Below are positions 23,346 to 35,940 of a DNA stretch of 64,000 nucleotides, piece after piece; positions within the stretch are counted from its first letter, which is position 1, and every line of letters starts with the position of its first letter. Position numbers and translations under genes: made by a program. A model generated the notes under the pieces. It saw only the letters and a list, made by a program, of their open reading frames with translations, was not told where the DNA came from and ran no database searches. Source of the stretch: Hordeum vulgare subsp. vulgare (lineage: Eukaryota; Streptophyta; Magnoliopsida; Poales; Poaceae); the NCBI RefSeq assembly GCF_904849725.1, contig NC_058519.1:104830881-104894880 (forward strand), in the 5' to 3' direction.

Positions 23346-24882
23346 TAGCTAACTTTTGTGAGCATTATTATTTCATTTCTAGTGTTGAAGCCTTGAAGGT
23401 AGAAGAAGCTCTTCAAGATCCGGATTTGGTGAACGCTATGCACGAAGAGCTACACAACTTTGAGAGGAACCAAGTATGGACACTTGTTGAAAAACCTGAA
23501 GGCAAATAGAATATCATTGGTACAAGATGGGTGTTTTAGAACAAGCAAGATGAAGACGGACAATTTGTATGCAACAAAGCATGTCTCGTAGCCCAAGGAT
23601 ACACGCAAGTCAAAGGTATGGACTATGGTGAGACTTATGCTCCTCTTGCTAGACTTGAAGCCATTCGTATTCTTCTAGCTTATGACAATCACCATGATAT
23701 AACTCTTTACCAAATGGATATCAAAAGTACCTTTCTCAATGGATAAATTGAAGAGGAAGTTTATGTTAAACAACCTCATGCTTTTCTGAACCCTAAGAAA
23801 CCTGATTATGTTTACAAACTTCCTAAAGCATTATATGGTCTTAAACAAGCACCTAGAGCTTGGTACAAATGCCTAACAAAGTTTCTCATTGAAAAGGGTT
23901 TTGAGATTAGTAAAATTGATGGAACCTTATTCACTAAAAGATTGAATGGATAACTATTTTTTTGCCAAATATATGTGGATGATATTATCTTTGGTTCCAC
24001 TAACCCACAATTTAGTGAAAAGTTTGGAAAGCTGATGTTAGAGAAGTATGAGATGTCTATGATGAGTGAACTCAAGTTCCTCCTTGGATTGCAAACCAAA
24101 CAATCGAGAGAAGGTACATTTATGTCTCAAACCAAGTACACCAAGGACTTAATCATAAAGTTCAACATGCAAGAATGCAAAGGTATGAGAACCCCCATGC
24201 CTACTAGTGGACATCTTGACCTCACTAAGGAGGACAAACCCATTGATCAAAAGGTTTATCGATCAATGATTGGTTGATTGTTATATCTATGTGCCTCCTG
24301 TCGTGACATCATGTTGAGTGTTTGCATGTGTGCCCGCTATCAAGAAGCACCTGAAGAGTGTCATCTATTGGCTGTGAAAAGGATAGTGAGATACCTTGTA
24401 CATACACCAAATTTTGTAAATGGTATCCCAAGGGATCTTATTTTAATCTTGTTGGCTATTCCGACTCAGACTATGCTGGAGACAAGGTTGATAGAAAATC
24501 CACCTTGGGTACATGTCAATTTCTTGGGACAACTCTTGTCTCTTGGACATCCAGGAAACAAAACTCGGTATCCTTATCCACTGCCGAAGCCGAATATATT
24601 GCCGCTGGATCATGATGTGCCCAATTACTATGGATGACTCAAATGCTTAAGAATTATGGCATTCATGTTAGAAAAGTTCCATTGTTGCGTGAAAATGAAA
24701 GGGCTATTAAGATTTCTTATAATCATGTGCAACATTCTAGAACAAAACACATCCAAGTGCGACATCATTTCATTCGTGATCATGTTGCTAAAGGAGATAT
24801 CGATCTCAAGCATATTCGTACTGACAAACAACTAGCTGATATCTTTACATACCACTTGACGAGAAAGTGTTTTGTCATTTGA
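23346..24882 (+). pseudogene. Copia reverse transcriptase and RNase H remnant
   Basis: RT continues in a frame shifted relative to the integrase. The catalytic YVDD is at 23972-23983, with LYGLKQAPRAWY upstream (about 23831). In-frame stops occur near 23507, 23537, 23744, 23950 and 24275. A second frameshift near 24420 leads to RNase H, recognised by YSDSDYAGD, STLGTCQFLG and STAEAEYIA (about 24460-24600), then a TGA at 24613 and a last piece ending at 24880 that includes HHFIRDHVAKG and DKQLADIFT. The number of lesions is far higher than in the Angela copy, fitting an older insertion. Confidence 0.85.
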
Positions 24883-25403
24883 GGAGTGAGTTGAACATCA
24901 CTGATGCTTGAAACTTGAGCTAGACTCACTCAGAAGCATGCAAAGGCATGAGCTTGACTAACTATGCCTTGATGCCATTGATTTGATAATCTTATATCTT
25001 AGAAACTAGGATCCCTTGTATTGCAACTAACTTCTTGTAGGTACTTGGAAGAAATACACACCACAAGATTGCCATCAACTCCAATCAAAAGCAATCTTGA
25101 CATGGCCAAGTATCAACAACCCCTCTTCGAAGATGAAGGAAGAAGACAACAAATCATATCCTTGACAACCATTTGATGAAGTAATTCACTCATGTCATTT
25201 GCATATTTTATGCTCTTCCTTGCAAGACTAAACATTGTAGGTGAAAAGTGAACCAAAACGACATGGATTGCTCCCAACTCAAGATGATCTTCATGAACTT
25301 TGAGCATCCACAACAAGTTCACCTACATACCAAGTCATCAACATCATTTGAAGGTATGTACTCATATCCTTGATAAAGCTCTAAACCAATTCATGGAGTG
25401 AAG
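24883..25403 (+). other. Post-pol non-coding zone of Maximus-like element
   Basis: Lies between pol and the inserted solo LTR. No supported ORF. In the SIRE/Maximus lineage an env-like ORF can follow pol; none is recognisable here. Confidence 0.6.
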
Positions 25404-26946
25404 TGATACGCCTGCGTCGTATCTATAATTTTTGTTTGTTTCATGCCAATATTCTACAAGTTTCATATACTTTTGGCAACTTTTTATACTATTTTTGGGA
25501 CTAACATATTGATCCAGTGCCCAGTGCCAGTTCTTGTTTGTTGCATGTTTTTTGTTTCGCACAATATCCATACCAAACGAAGTCCAAACGCAATAAAAAA
25601 CCTACGGGGATTTTGTTTTTGAAATATTTATGATTTTTGGGAAAAAGAATCAATGTGAAACGATGCCCGAGGGGGTCACGAGCCCAGGAGGTGCGCCCTA
25701 CCCCCCCCCCCCAGGCGCGCCTGGCAGGCTCATGACCAATCCCTAAGGCGGATGGGGGCCTTCTTTCGCCGCAAGAAAGCTAATATCTGGAAGAAAATCG
25801 TGTTAAAAGGACACCTCAATCAGAGTTACGGATCTCCGGGAATTTAAGAAACGGTGAAAGGCCAGAATCTGGGAGCGCAGAAACAGAAGGATACATAGAG
25901 AGAGATCCAATCTTGGAGGGGCTCTCACCCCTCTGCCGCCATGGAGACCAGGTACGAGAGGGGAAACACTTCTCTCATATAGGGAGGAGTTCAAGGAAGA
26001 ATAAGAAGAAGGGGGCTCTCTCCCCCTCTCTCCCGGCGGCGCCGGAATGCCGCCCGGGACATCATCGTGTGACGGCGATGTACACCAACACCTTTGTCAT
26101 CTTAACCAACACCTCTATCACCTGCCCCCATCTATATTCAGCGATCCACTCTCCTGCAACCTGCTGTACCCTCTACTTGAACATGGTGCTTTATGCTTCA
26201 TATTATTATCCAATGATGTGTTGCCATCCTATGATGTCTGAGTAGATTTTCGTTGTCCTATCGGTGATTGATGAATTCCTATGATTAGTTTACTTTGCTT
26301 GTGGTTATGTTGTTGTCCTTTGGTGCACATCATATGAGTGCGCGCGTGGATCACACCATAGGGTTAGTAGTATGTTGATAGGACTATGTATTGGAGGGCA
26401 AGGGTGATAGAAGCTTCAGCCTAGCATAGAAATTGATGCATACGGGATTGAAGGGGGACCAATATATCTTATTGTTATGGTTGGGTTTTACCTTAATGAA
26501 CATTAGTATTTGCGGATGCTTGCTAATAGTTCCAATCATAAGTGCATAGAATTCCATGTAAGGGATGACATGCTAGCAGTGGCCGCTCCCACATAAAACT
26601 TGCTATTGGTCTAGTAACATAGTCAATTGCTTAGGGACAATTCCGCAATTCCTACCACCACTTTCGCACACTCGTTAAACTAACGTAATTGTTTCTTTAT
26701 CTAAGCAACCCCTAGTCTTTATTTACGCGTTCTTTATTATCTTGCAAACCTATCCTATCACACCTACAAAGTACTTGTAGTTTCATACTTGTTCTAGGTA
26801 AAGCGAACGTAAAGTGTGCGTAGAGTTGTATCGGTGGTCGATAGAACTTGAGGGAATATTTCTCCTACCTTTAGTTCCTCATTGGGTTCGACACTCTTAC
26901 TTATCGAGAAAGGCTAAAATTGATCCCCTATACTTGTGGGTTATCA
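25404..26946 (+). mobile_element. Solo LTR of an Athila-type Gypsy element (1543 bp)
   Basis: Starts TGATACGCCTGCGTCG and ends CTTGTGGGTTATCA. A perfect 5-bp duplication TGAAG flanks it (25399-25403 and 26947-26951). There is no internal domain and no second LTR, so it most likely arose by recombination between two LTRs. A C-run is at 25701-25712. Confidence 0.92.
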
Positions 26947-27717
26947 TGAAGCAACTCAAGTGATATGAAGACATTGAAAAGCTTAACAAAAAATGGTAAC
27001 CCCATTTCACGCTTAATGATGAGTATGACCTATGATCAAGCATCCTTGCTTGACTCCTCAAGTCAAATACTCTAATATAGGTGACCTTGTCACCACCCCA
27101 CATCTAGCTGGAGATCATTATATGGTTCACATTTGACCTTTCACACTCTTGGAACCATTCAACTCTCATCTACATGTATGTATATATCTCATTTTTTTTA
27201 AAAAGTTGTTGCTACCTTTGTTTTTCTTCTACTTTTGTATCTCTTTCTCAATTAGTACCTTCTTTTACAATTGGAATCTTGAAACAAATCGTCCGACCAA
27301 CCTATTCTTTTGTTAAAGAGTTGACTATCATTGCAACTCGGTTTCATCGAATTGGGAAACTCAGTCCAATCGATTTTACCCAAGTGTCCTGAATATCATT
27401 CTCGTTTCTACCAAACCACTTTGCCTCGGTGACTCCAATTTTTCTAACAAACTTTATTGCTATGAAAATTTCTTCTAAACATATGTTTTAGGGGGAGAAA
27501 ACTTCTATAGGGGAGAAAACCTCAGTCATCCCACGCAATATAAGAGGGAGAATCATCTACGAACCCTAACATAGGGGGAGATAATTCAAGGAACTCTTCT
27601 TCATACCAAAGGGGGAGAAAAGACAAATTCAAGGAGCCCTTGTAAAAGTGAGAAGTATCCAGGATCCCTTTCTCTCAATGAGCCCTTACCCTATGACCTT
27701 CTTTTTGGTAATTTATG
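26947..27717 (+). other. Maximus-like element spacer with purine boxes (part 1)
   Basis: Continuation of the Copia element after the solo LTR. From 27491 to 27620 at least five GGGGGAGA-type purine boxes occur at short intervals; the series resumes at 31886. No coding sequence. Confidence 0.6.
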
Positions 27718-29812
27718 TGTCACATCCCTAACCCTTAAGCAAGTTAGTCTTGTGCTCATGTCTTCTTTGCATTTGCATCTAAGAAGTTTCAACAATAACA
27801 AGAAAGTGGCAAAGGAAAAACTCAAAACCCTAGCCACTACTTTAAATAAAGAAAATCTCAAACTAGTTAAAATCAATGAACCCAAAATGGCCTCAAGAAA
27901 TGTTCAAACTTTCTGATAAATCATGAAAGTAAATAAGCATTGGAGAAAACTATTTTCTTGACACTTTAAGCATTTTAAATAAATGCAAAAAGCCACTGGT
28001 TTCAAACTTTAAATTTGAAATCAGAAACTATAAATTTTCAAAAATGTTGAAAACTTTGGAAATGGTTGGGAATATTATAACAAATATTTAGGTGTGTTTA
28101 AAATAATTTTTACCACCATTTTGGAGCTGAAATAAATAGCAAAACATTATTTAGCAAAACAGAACAAAATAGAAAAGAATTAAGAAGAAGAAAAACATTA
28201 CCTGTCGCCTGAGGAGGCCCAGCCCACCAGGGGCAGGGTCGTTTTCTTCCTCTGCCTTTTGGCAGAGGGGAGATCGACCACGGCGGCCCCTCCACCTCCT
28301 GCTTCGCCGTGGCGAGCTCCAGAGCCCCCGGGACAGCGCGACGACGGGGATAAGCTCCCCGAGGCCTCCTCTATCCATTCCTAGCGATAGCTCTCTCCCT
28401 CCTCTCGGATCTTTTCCTCCTCCTGCTGCCGCCATTACCACGAGCTCGAGCTCGAGCCGCAGCGCTTCTAGCCACGGGAACATTCCTCCGAGTAGTCCGT
28501 TAGCTCCGCCTCGTCGTTCTGGTCCTCTCTGCAGAAGCCGAAGCTTCCCCGAGCTCTGCATCGCCCCAACACCATCGCCTTCCACCTCCGGCCGCCAGAA
28601 CTCTCCCGTCGATTCGCTTCCTCCGGCGCACCCCCGAGCCCTTCATCAACACCATCGGAACCGCCGTGAGCTCGTCGTCGTTTCCCCTCTCGCCCCACGC
28701 TCTTCCGTGCATCGTAGCCCCGTTCCCCACCAAGGCCGAGAGCTTCTCGCCGCCGGTCATGTTGTCGCTGTCGCTGTGGTGTTTGATCCACGCGCTCGAG
28801 CTAGGGATCGAGCTCCTGGAGCCTCCAGGAGCGTGATGAGCCCCTCAGCTGCCCTCCCCGTGCCCTAGAGCCATCGCTCGTAGAAGGCCGAGCTTCGGCC
28901 GCCGCTTTGGCTCGTCGCCGGCGCCTCTTCCGGCGACCCTGGCCACCCCTGATACCCCTACTAGATCGGCTACTTCGCAGCGTTCCGTAGCTGCAAACCG
29001 CGTTCGAATTGGTGCTGTGCAGCGCCGTTTAGGTCATCTCCGGCGAGCCCTCCGCCGCGGGCTTGGTCGCCGGCGACCACCCTCCGGTGGGGGCCGACGT
29101 GGCAAAGCTAATCCAGCAGATTAGGAGCTTAATCTCTCGCTGACAGTGGGCCCAAGGCCAAGTCAACTCAGTTTAGGGGCTCGTTAGCGCGGGATTAGTC
29201 CCAGAGAGGCTGACCAGTGGGTCCCCCCTGTCAGGTTTGACCTGAACAGGTCGGCTGACCTGCTGATGTCAGTCTGATGCAAAGAAAAGAATTTCCAGTA
29301 TAGAAATAATTCCAGTAAATTGCTAAAACTTGTAAAAATCATAGAAATTAATCTGTAACTCCAATGAAAATAATTTATACATGAAAAAGTATCAGAAAAA
29401 TTCAAGGATTCTGATTATGCTATTTTCAACCATGTTTGGAAAAGTTACAGAACCCTAAAATCTGGAATAAGGAATAATTCAATTCTTATATTTACTTTTT
29501 AAATGGAATTTGGAAAATTATTCAAATTTCATTATGAATGCAATGATCACACACTGTCCTAATTACAAATCAGTATCATAACATGACATTTCATGCATGC
29601 TAACATCAAGTTGATCTGGGCATCAGGTCGAATCAATTAAAACGGTATCCAAGAATACCTCGTTTGAATTGATATTCGAATGTGATTCAAATCAACTCTA
29701 AACCTAATGCATGTTGATTATAATAACTTATCACCTTGCATTCTCATGCCATGCTCATGCATCATTTTGATTGCATATGATCGTTATTGAATGTTGCCAT
29801 TTATTTCGGTAG

Positions 29813-29878
29813 GCTCCGCACCCTCGGATCCCACCGAATATCCGTCTGACGGATATCGTTCCTCCTCTGAGCAACAAG
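29813..29878 (+). other. Exon-like segment X in the giant solo LTR
   Basis: Acceptor-like TTCGGTAG precedes it and AAG|GCAAGC follows, a good match to GC-AG intron donors. The open frame SAPSDPTEYPSDGYRSSSEQ is acidic and polar and leaves one base, so it ends in phase 1. No upstream coding exon was found. Confidence 0.4.
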
Positions 29879-31061
29879 GCAAGCAACCCTTTTGATCATC
29901 CCGATAAATTCCATGTTCTTGCTCCTGCACCTATTTATTGCATTAAGATCAATGCTTCAACTGCTTTTGCCACGATAGTTGAACCCACTTCCTTTGCATG
30001 ACCTAACCTTGTCACAGTAAATAGCCGAACCTTGCAACCTAGCATACCTGGTAGTTGCTTGAGCTATGATGTGCCTTATCCTGCTACGCATGCTATGCTT
30101 AGAGTTGTGTATGGTCTGTCATCTGGGAGATGAACAGAATTGTGGAATGTGTTCGGTGAGCAAAGGTTGTGTGTTGAACTTGATTGGTAAAGGTACCGGT
30201 GAAAGGCTGTGTAGGAGTACATGGAGGGTTGTTTCATTGGAACCGTCCTTAGGAACTGAGTTCCGTGTAATTAATCCAAGGCTAGATACTACCACATGCT
30301 GGGCCCTGAAATATGACCCCGCTCGGCCTATTAATCGCGTAGTACTTGGTCCAGGAGTTGCAAGTAGTTTCTGGTGTTTATAGTAATGCTGGAGGCCGTG
30401 CATGGTGCTGACCTGAGAGGTGGGCCGTGATGCGGTAGGCAGTGGCACGGTGTACCAAGTGGCACCCGGATGGTGGGCTTGGGAACCCTGCGCACATCGT
30501 TTGAGGCCGTGGCGGAAACCTCGGCCGGACTTCCATACGGGTCACTCTCAGATAGGCGATAAACCTGGACTAAGTACTAGTGTGGTTAACGGTCGTGGCC
30601 GACTCCCTCGCTGGGCTTCCGCTTGAAGGTTGCCGAGGTGCATGACGTGCACATGGAGATAAGTGGCGAGAGCGTGTGTGACGAAGTACACCCTGCAGGG
30701 TTATGATCTATTTGAATAGCCGCGTCCGCAGATATGGACTACTTGGAGACATATGTTGTTCATAGATAACTTCAATGGCTACTCATAAAATTGCCAAGAT
30801 AAGCGTGAGTGTCATGGATGGCATTTCCGCACGGAGACGGAATGATTCCACGATAGTGTATTGTTGTGGTGTTAGTGGACTCGTGTGCGAGAAATCAAGT
30901 TGTCAAAATTATTTAAAAATGCAAGTTGTCTAGCCACGAGTCAAATGCTGGCTTTCCGCATGAAACCCCACAATACCTTTTGATACCTTGCATGAGTAGT
31001 TAGTTATCCTATAGTCTTGCTGAGTACCTTCGTACTCATGTTTGCTTAATACATGTTGCAG

Positions 31062-31117
31062 AGGTTGCTAATGACCCTAATGGAGGGTTCTTCGTAGACA
31101 TCGAAGACGACGAGTAG
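31062..31117 (+). other. Exon-like segment Y in the giant solo LTR
   Basis: Preceded by ACATGTTGCAG. Joined in phase 1 to segment X, its frame reads EVANDPNGGFFVDIEDDE and ends at TAG (31115-31117). It shares a D-P-N-G motif and an acidic C-terminus with segment Y at 48252. Confidence 0.4.
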
Positions 31118-31872
31118 CTGGTGTCCCAGCTACGATCTGGCCCTACGTTGGATTTGTAGTATAGTCAGGCCATGTGCCTTCTAGTTGCCCTGTCAGTACT
31201 CAGACAGTTTAAACTCTTCCGCTGGCTTGTAACTGAATGACTACTATTATGGGTTGTGAGACCCTTAATGTGTAATATTATGTGTGTGGCTCTTCCGAGC
31301 CTCTTAAATAAAGGTTGTATGTTTATGGTTATGTTGTGATGCCATCGATGTATCTATACATATCGGTATGCCATGCGTACGTGTGTCGTACTTGATATGT
31401 ATGGGGTTCGATTACCTAGTCGTGAACTTTAGTAGCACTCCTTACAAGGAAATGCCCCTTTGTGATCCAATGAGCCTTGGTAGTTCGCTACTGCTCCGGA
31501 CACATTGGTTGACCGGCATGTGTCCTTCTTAGCTGCTGTGTCTGTCCTCTTTGGGGAAATGTCACGCGATGTAATGGGGTCCTTGTAGCTTGCTACGACT
31601 CGTCTACATTCGCTGATGACCGACACCTGCTTTGTTGGGTCATGTATTCCTGTCCTTGTGCGGAACTGCCACTTTGGTTTGTGACTAGACATGTCGATCC
31701 GGGTTCTTTGACACTTGAATGCTAGCGACACTATTGCATACGCGAGTCAAAAGACGCAAACGGTCCCGGCTAAGGTAAGGCTGCAGCCGAGGAGTTAACC
31801 GTGCGTGAGACCGCAAAGGGATGCGATGTGTTACAGGCTAGATTCCTATGGCTTAGGATCGGGGTATCGACA

Positions 31873-32643
31873 TTATGCCAAATGGGGAGAAATATCGAAG
31901 TATCAAGGCTTCCATTCAATGAACCTATTCATAGGGGAGAAATGTCACCAAGAAGCTTCTACAAAAGAGGGAGAAACAACACTAAGGGGACATATTTGTT
32001 CCTAAAGGGAGATGTATCAAACATTACACATTAAGGGAGAGAGAGATAAATATGGATTTATTGGTTTGAACTTATTTTCCCTACCTACTCCCAATATCTA
32101 CATGCTATGATTCACGAGGAGAGGAAACCTTACATATTCATCTTTAGGGGAGAAAAGTTCTTGTTCTTTGGAGACATATCCTTTTATCAAAACCTATCTT
32201 CAACATGTCTTCAATTTCTTGGTATTTTTGAGGCTCTTTGCATCTTTACAACAGGGTACTCTTGTGTTATCTAACATTTGTTCTCCCAAGTGTACTCCTA
32301 TGTCAAGATGCTCAAGATCCTCAAGGTAAGTATATGCATCATATCCTTGTTCATGATGACCTCTTGTTTCTTGCACATACTATTTGCAAGAGGGAGTCTT
32401 GAACATGGAACTTGTTCATTTACATATGTTTGCTGCATATAGCCAGGATGTCTATGACTTGTCTTTTCCTTCTACCTTGTGTGTGCCCATGAATTCCAAA
32501 GAAACTATCCTTTAAATGGAATTGCTCACATTTAGGGGGAGCTTGTACTAGTCATGTTTCTTTCAAAGCTGTTATATCCTTATGATTATCTTTATTTGAA
32601 GCTTTGATTGTATGTTGTCATCAATTACCAAAAAGGGGGATAT
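31873..32643 (+). other. Maximus-like element spacer with purine boxes (part 2) and polypurine tract
   Basis: GGGGAGA-type boxes continue at short intervals from 31886 to about 32155. The terminal tract AAAAAGGGGGATAT (32630-32643) directly precedes the 3' LTR and would prime plus-strand synthesis. No supported ORF. Confidence 0.7.
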
Positions 32644-34120
32644 TGAAAGCACATATGCTCCCTTGGTGATTTTGATAATTCGTGACAACATACAATGTCT
32701 CTTGTACTAACACTTTTACCTAGATATTTCAAGAAAGTCCATGGAGAGCTCTGGCTTTTGGTTTATGTGGAGATTCCCCTCGATATAAGAAAGGAACAAT
32801 GTTGGATCAAGCTTCAATCTAGAAGAGTCTTCATTTTATATTTGTGAGAAATCACTTTTGAGTCCATAGGAAGGCCAATACTATTAAAAGGGGATGAGGT
32901 AGTAAAATGAACTGATTGCTCAAATGCTCAAAGTTAGCCACTAAAATAGTCAGTCAATTCTCCCACATATCCACTCTCCCAATCCACATACACAAATTCG
33001 GTGTCACCAACATTTCCATATCTGATCCACCGAGTTCGACCTCACACACAAACCCTAGCCATTCCCACCAAATCGGTGGAACCGAAACCAAGTCTGTGCT
33101 ATCGAGTTCAATGTGACCAACATTCGGATGCCAAGATACAAAAAATCAGAATTTCCGAGTTTGAGTATCGGCACCACCGAGTTTGTCCATCTGACCGTTA
33201 GTCACCTTTTCGACGCCACTGAGTTTCGTATATCGGTCTCACCGAGATTCAAAAGTTCACACTTTTAGTGCTAATCGGTACCACCGAGTTTTCAACTTCG
33301 GTGTCACCGAGTTTGCCTTTTTTGTGTGCAACGGTTGGATTTGGGTTGCTGCACTCACACACTTCATTGCCAGATCCATTTTCTGAGAGAGAACCACCTA
33401 CTCATGTGTTGAGACCAAGATATTCCAATCCTATGTTTTGCAACTTGATCTCTAGCCTCCCCAAACTGCTTTCCACCAAATCAACCTCTCCTACCCATGC
33501 ATATTATGTGAGAGAGTTACTTGTGTTGAGAAGACTATCTTTAGAAGCACAAGAGCAAGGAGTTCATTGATCTACCACATCTATTACCTTTTGGAGGGTG
33601 GTGCCTCCTAGATTGGTTAAGTGTCGCTTGGAAGCCTCCTACTTCGTGTTGTGGAGTTGAACCAAGATGTTTGTAAGGGCAAGGAGATAGCCTACTTCAT
33701 GAAGATCTACCATGATTAAGGATAGTCCTCTGTGGTCGGAAGCCGTAGTGGAATAGACAAAGCCGCTTCTTTGTAGACCCTCCTTGGGTGGAGCCCTCCG
33801 TGGACTCTCGCAGCCGTTATCCTCCGTGGGTTGAAGTCTCCACTAACATGGACGTACGATAGCGCCACCTATCGAAACCATGCCAAAAATTGCCATGTCA
33901 ATCTCATGCGTTTGATCTTCCTAACGTCTACTCCTTTACATGTGCAAAGTCTTTACATTTCCGCTGCAATATATGTTGACTAGCATGTGCAGGGTGCTCT
34001 ATACTTGCTCGAACTGCTGAATTTCTGCCCTCCTAGAATTTGGGTTAGGCTAGAAATGTTTTCTTGATAAGTAGTCTATTCACGCCCCCCCCTCTAGACA
34101 CATATTCTATCGATCCTTCA
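32644..34120 (+). repeat. 3' LTR of Maximus-like element (1477 bp)
   Basis: Starts TGAAAGCACATATGC and ends TCGATCCTTCA. It lacks a ~45-bp block near 33354 that includes the TATA box kept by the 5' LTR. AGAAC (34121-34125) would be one target duplication; its partner is outside the window. Confidence 0.9.
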
Positions 34121-34649
34121 AGAACTTTCATAAACAAAAACTTGTTCTTCAGAGACCGACACTAAGACCCACACTTGACCTGTCAACCAATCATCCTTGA
34201 CCGTGGACACGGCTACTCGAATAGTTTAGACTCTGCGTAGGTTGTACCCTTTACCCACAACCAACGGTTTTCTATAGTCACTAGGACTAATCACGCGTAA
34301 GGTATTTTAGAGGTAAACAGTCAAAACGACCACACACCCGTATTTACCCAGCGAGGCCCGGAATGACCTGGATCACGCTTCCACGGGAAAACTATAAGAC
34401 GGGGAGGCCAACATCCTCGATTAGCATGGGATCAAATTTCTACCGTGCGGTACAAGGGTATGCCCCCCTCTCAGTCCCACATCAGAAACACCCACGTGAC
34501 TAGGCTGCCCACGGCCTCTCATTATCACATTGGGTGGTCATCTTTGTCATGCATGAAATCATATCATATACGATGCAAGTGTTCTTATGCAGCAGTTTAT
34601 CAAACAATCATATCAACAAATATCACATCAAATGATTAAACATGCTTTC

Positions 34650-34712
34650 CTGGGTCGATGAAGTCGGGGTCTAGCTCGATGAAGTTGACAGCAGCGTCTC
34701 CCCCTTCGGTTT
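34650..34712 (-). other. Exon-like segment X in the minus-strand giant LTR
   Basis: On the minus strand it is preceded by TGTGATGTAG. The frame TEGGDAAVNFIELDPDFIDP is open, acidic, starts after two bases and leaves one base, the same phases as segment X at 46906 and 29813. The next bases are GAAAGC, one change away from the GCAAGC donor of the solo LTR. Confidence 0.35.
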
Positions 34713-35483
34713 CTACATCACACACATCGGATTCTCACGTAAATGCCAAATGTCCAAATAATGTATCAAAATATTTTTGAATAAATATAAAATAACTAGA
34801 CAACAAAAGATTTTTTTGCTAAAATAATTAACTCAAAAGCCCTTGTGGTTTAAAGTTATGAACGAATGAAGTTCACGGGTCAATCTATAATAAAAAAGAA
34901 ACTAACCTAGGGGGCTGACTAAAAAAGAAGAAAACTCTCTCATAAAAATGCGGGTGCGAGGGGAGAAACCGCACTTTGGTGAAATACGCCTTAGGAAAAC
35001 AATTCGTAAATAGACAAAATCCTAGCAGTGGGCCACCACTGTCAGGTTTGAAAATTCCTCGCCGATGACAGTGGGCTCGCGGCGTCGTCGGTGGTGTTCT
35101 GCTACAAACCATATGGGGAGAGGGGATAGATGCACTCACTGGATGATTCCACAATTTTGGGAGGTGGAGGAAGTCGTCGATGAGCACCACATTGACAGCA
35201 GCTCCAACTCTGGCGGATGGCGCTTTCGGGTGTAGTTTGATCTCGTCAGAGAAGCCTATGAACGCTGAATTCATGCGCGGTTTAGATAAGCGGGTGCTCA
35301 AGGAGTTCACTCGCTAAATTTGGGCCGTGGGGACACGCTCACCTGAGCGAATTTTGCCGAAGCTCGAAGTTGATCGGGGTGGTCGGAGGCGGGGAACATG
35401 ACCCTCCCGAGGACCTCCGAGTGGTTTTGGTGAGGCTCTGGTGAGGTAGGGTGGCGGGGATGGCTTCAGATGGACCCGAGGCC

Positions 35484-35493
35484 TCTATTTATA
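35484..35493 (-). promoter_or_regulatory. TATA box of the minus-strand giant LTR
   Basis: CTATAAATAG on the minus strand, followed by a GC-rich leader with no ATG for about 85 bp. Confidence 0.6.
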
Positions 35494-35940
35494 GGCGGGC
35501 GAGAAGGGTGCCGCGACGGGGCCGATTATGGTGCCGATTACAAAGAGTCAGGGGTTCTGACGGTGACTACGGAGGCTGGGCTAGCTACAACGATCTTAGG
35601 GGGTTCCATTCACCACTGACCCCGAGCAATTACGTGTTGAGGTCATCGCTCGATGGAGTGGCACCGCACGGGAGCAATGGCTGCACGGAGCATGCTCTGC
35701 GCTGTCTAGGGCGTGGCGATGGTGCAGCACCGTGCGCAGGGTGGGGGACACACACGCGAGGCTCTATGGTTGTTTGGGAAGTGTCACGCGGAGTGGCTTT
35801 GCAGAGAGGAGCTGTGGCAGACGAAGCAGGCGCCACTACCACGGCCGGCAGTGCACAGGCCAGCTCATCCCCGACACCCACAACCGGCCAAGAGACATTG
35901 CAGCGCCATGGATAAGGAGGAGGCACAGTGCGCAAGCCGC

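Larger units (their letters stand above)
27718..31872 (+). mobile_element. Giant solo LTR of a chromovirus-like Gypsy element (4155 bp)
   Basis: Starts TGTCACATCC and ends GGTATCGACA (inverted TGTC/GACA). A perfect 5-bp duplication TTATG flanks it (27713-27717 and 31873-31877), and Copia spacer sequence resumes on the far side. It has no primer binding site and no gag-pol. Its layout resembles the LTRs at 43278 and 58463: a GC-rich block (28200-29200), AT-rich spacer, a small exon-like block (29813-29878), and a second one (31062-31117). The minus-strand ORFs across 28150-28790 are GC-rich shadows. Confidence 0.85.
19643..34120 (+). mobile_element. Maximus/SIRE-type Copia retrotransposon, old, nested and 5'-truncated in the window
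   Basis: A partial 5' LTR (19643-20948), primer binding site, decayed gag-pol (21003-24882), a long non-coding zone with repeated purine boxes, a polypurine tract and a full 3' LTR (32644-34120). The first ~215 bp of the 5' LTR are missing because an Athila-type element inserted at 19642/19643; that part would lie left of the window. Two solo LTRs interrupt the downstream zone. Domain order PR-IN-RT-RH places it in Copia. The AAAAAGGGGGA tract before the LTR and the long pol-to-LTR spacer fit the Maximus/SIRE lineage. Confidence 0.85.
34121..35940 (-). mobile_element. Chromovirus-like Gypsy LTR, minus strand, partial
   Basis: The host sequence of the Maximus-like insertion on its right side. 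On the minus strand a promoter (CTATAAATAG, 35484-35493) is followed by a GC-rich leader, a possible first exon ending CAG|GTGAGC near 35336-35340, AT-rich spacer, an exon-like block at 34712-34650, and a long spacer rich in gene-like phrases that resembles the X-Y introns of the other giant LTRs. It is cut on the left by the Copia insertion and on the right by a TGATACG LTR. Family uncertain. Plus-strand ORFs at 35451-35965 are shadows. Confidence 0.6.

Noticed and set aside
28151..28791. Minus-strand ORFs of 86-144 codons
   Set aside because: Gly/Arg-rich shadows of the GC-rich part of a solo LTR, with no conserved domain.
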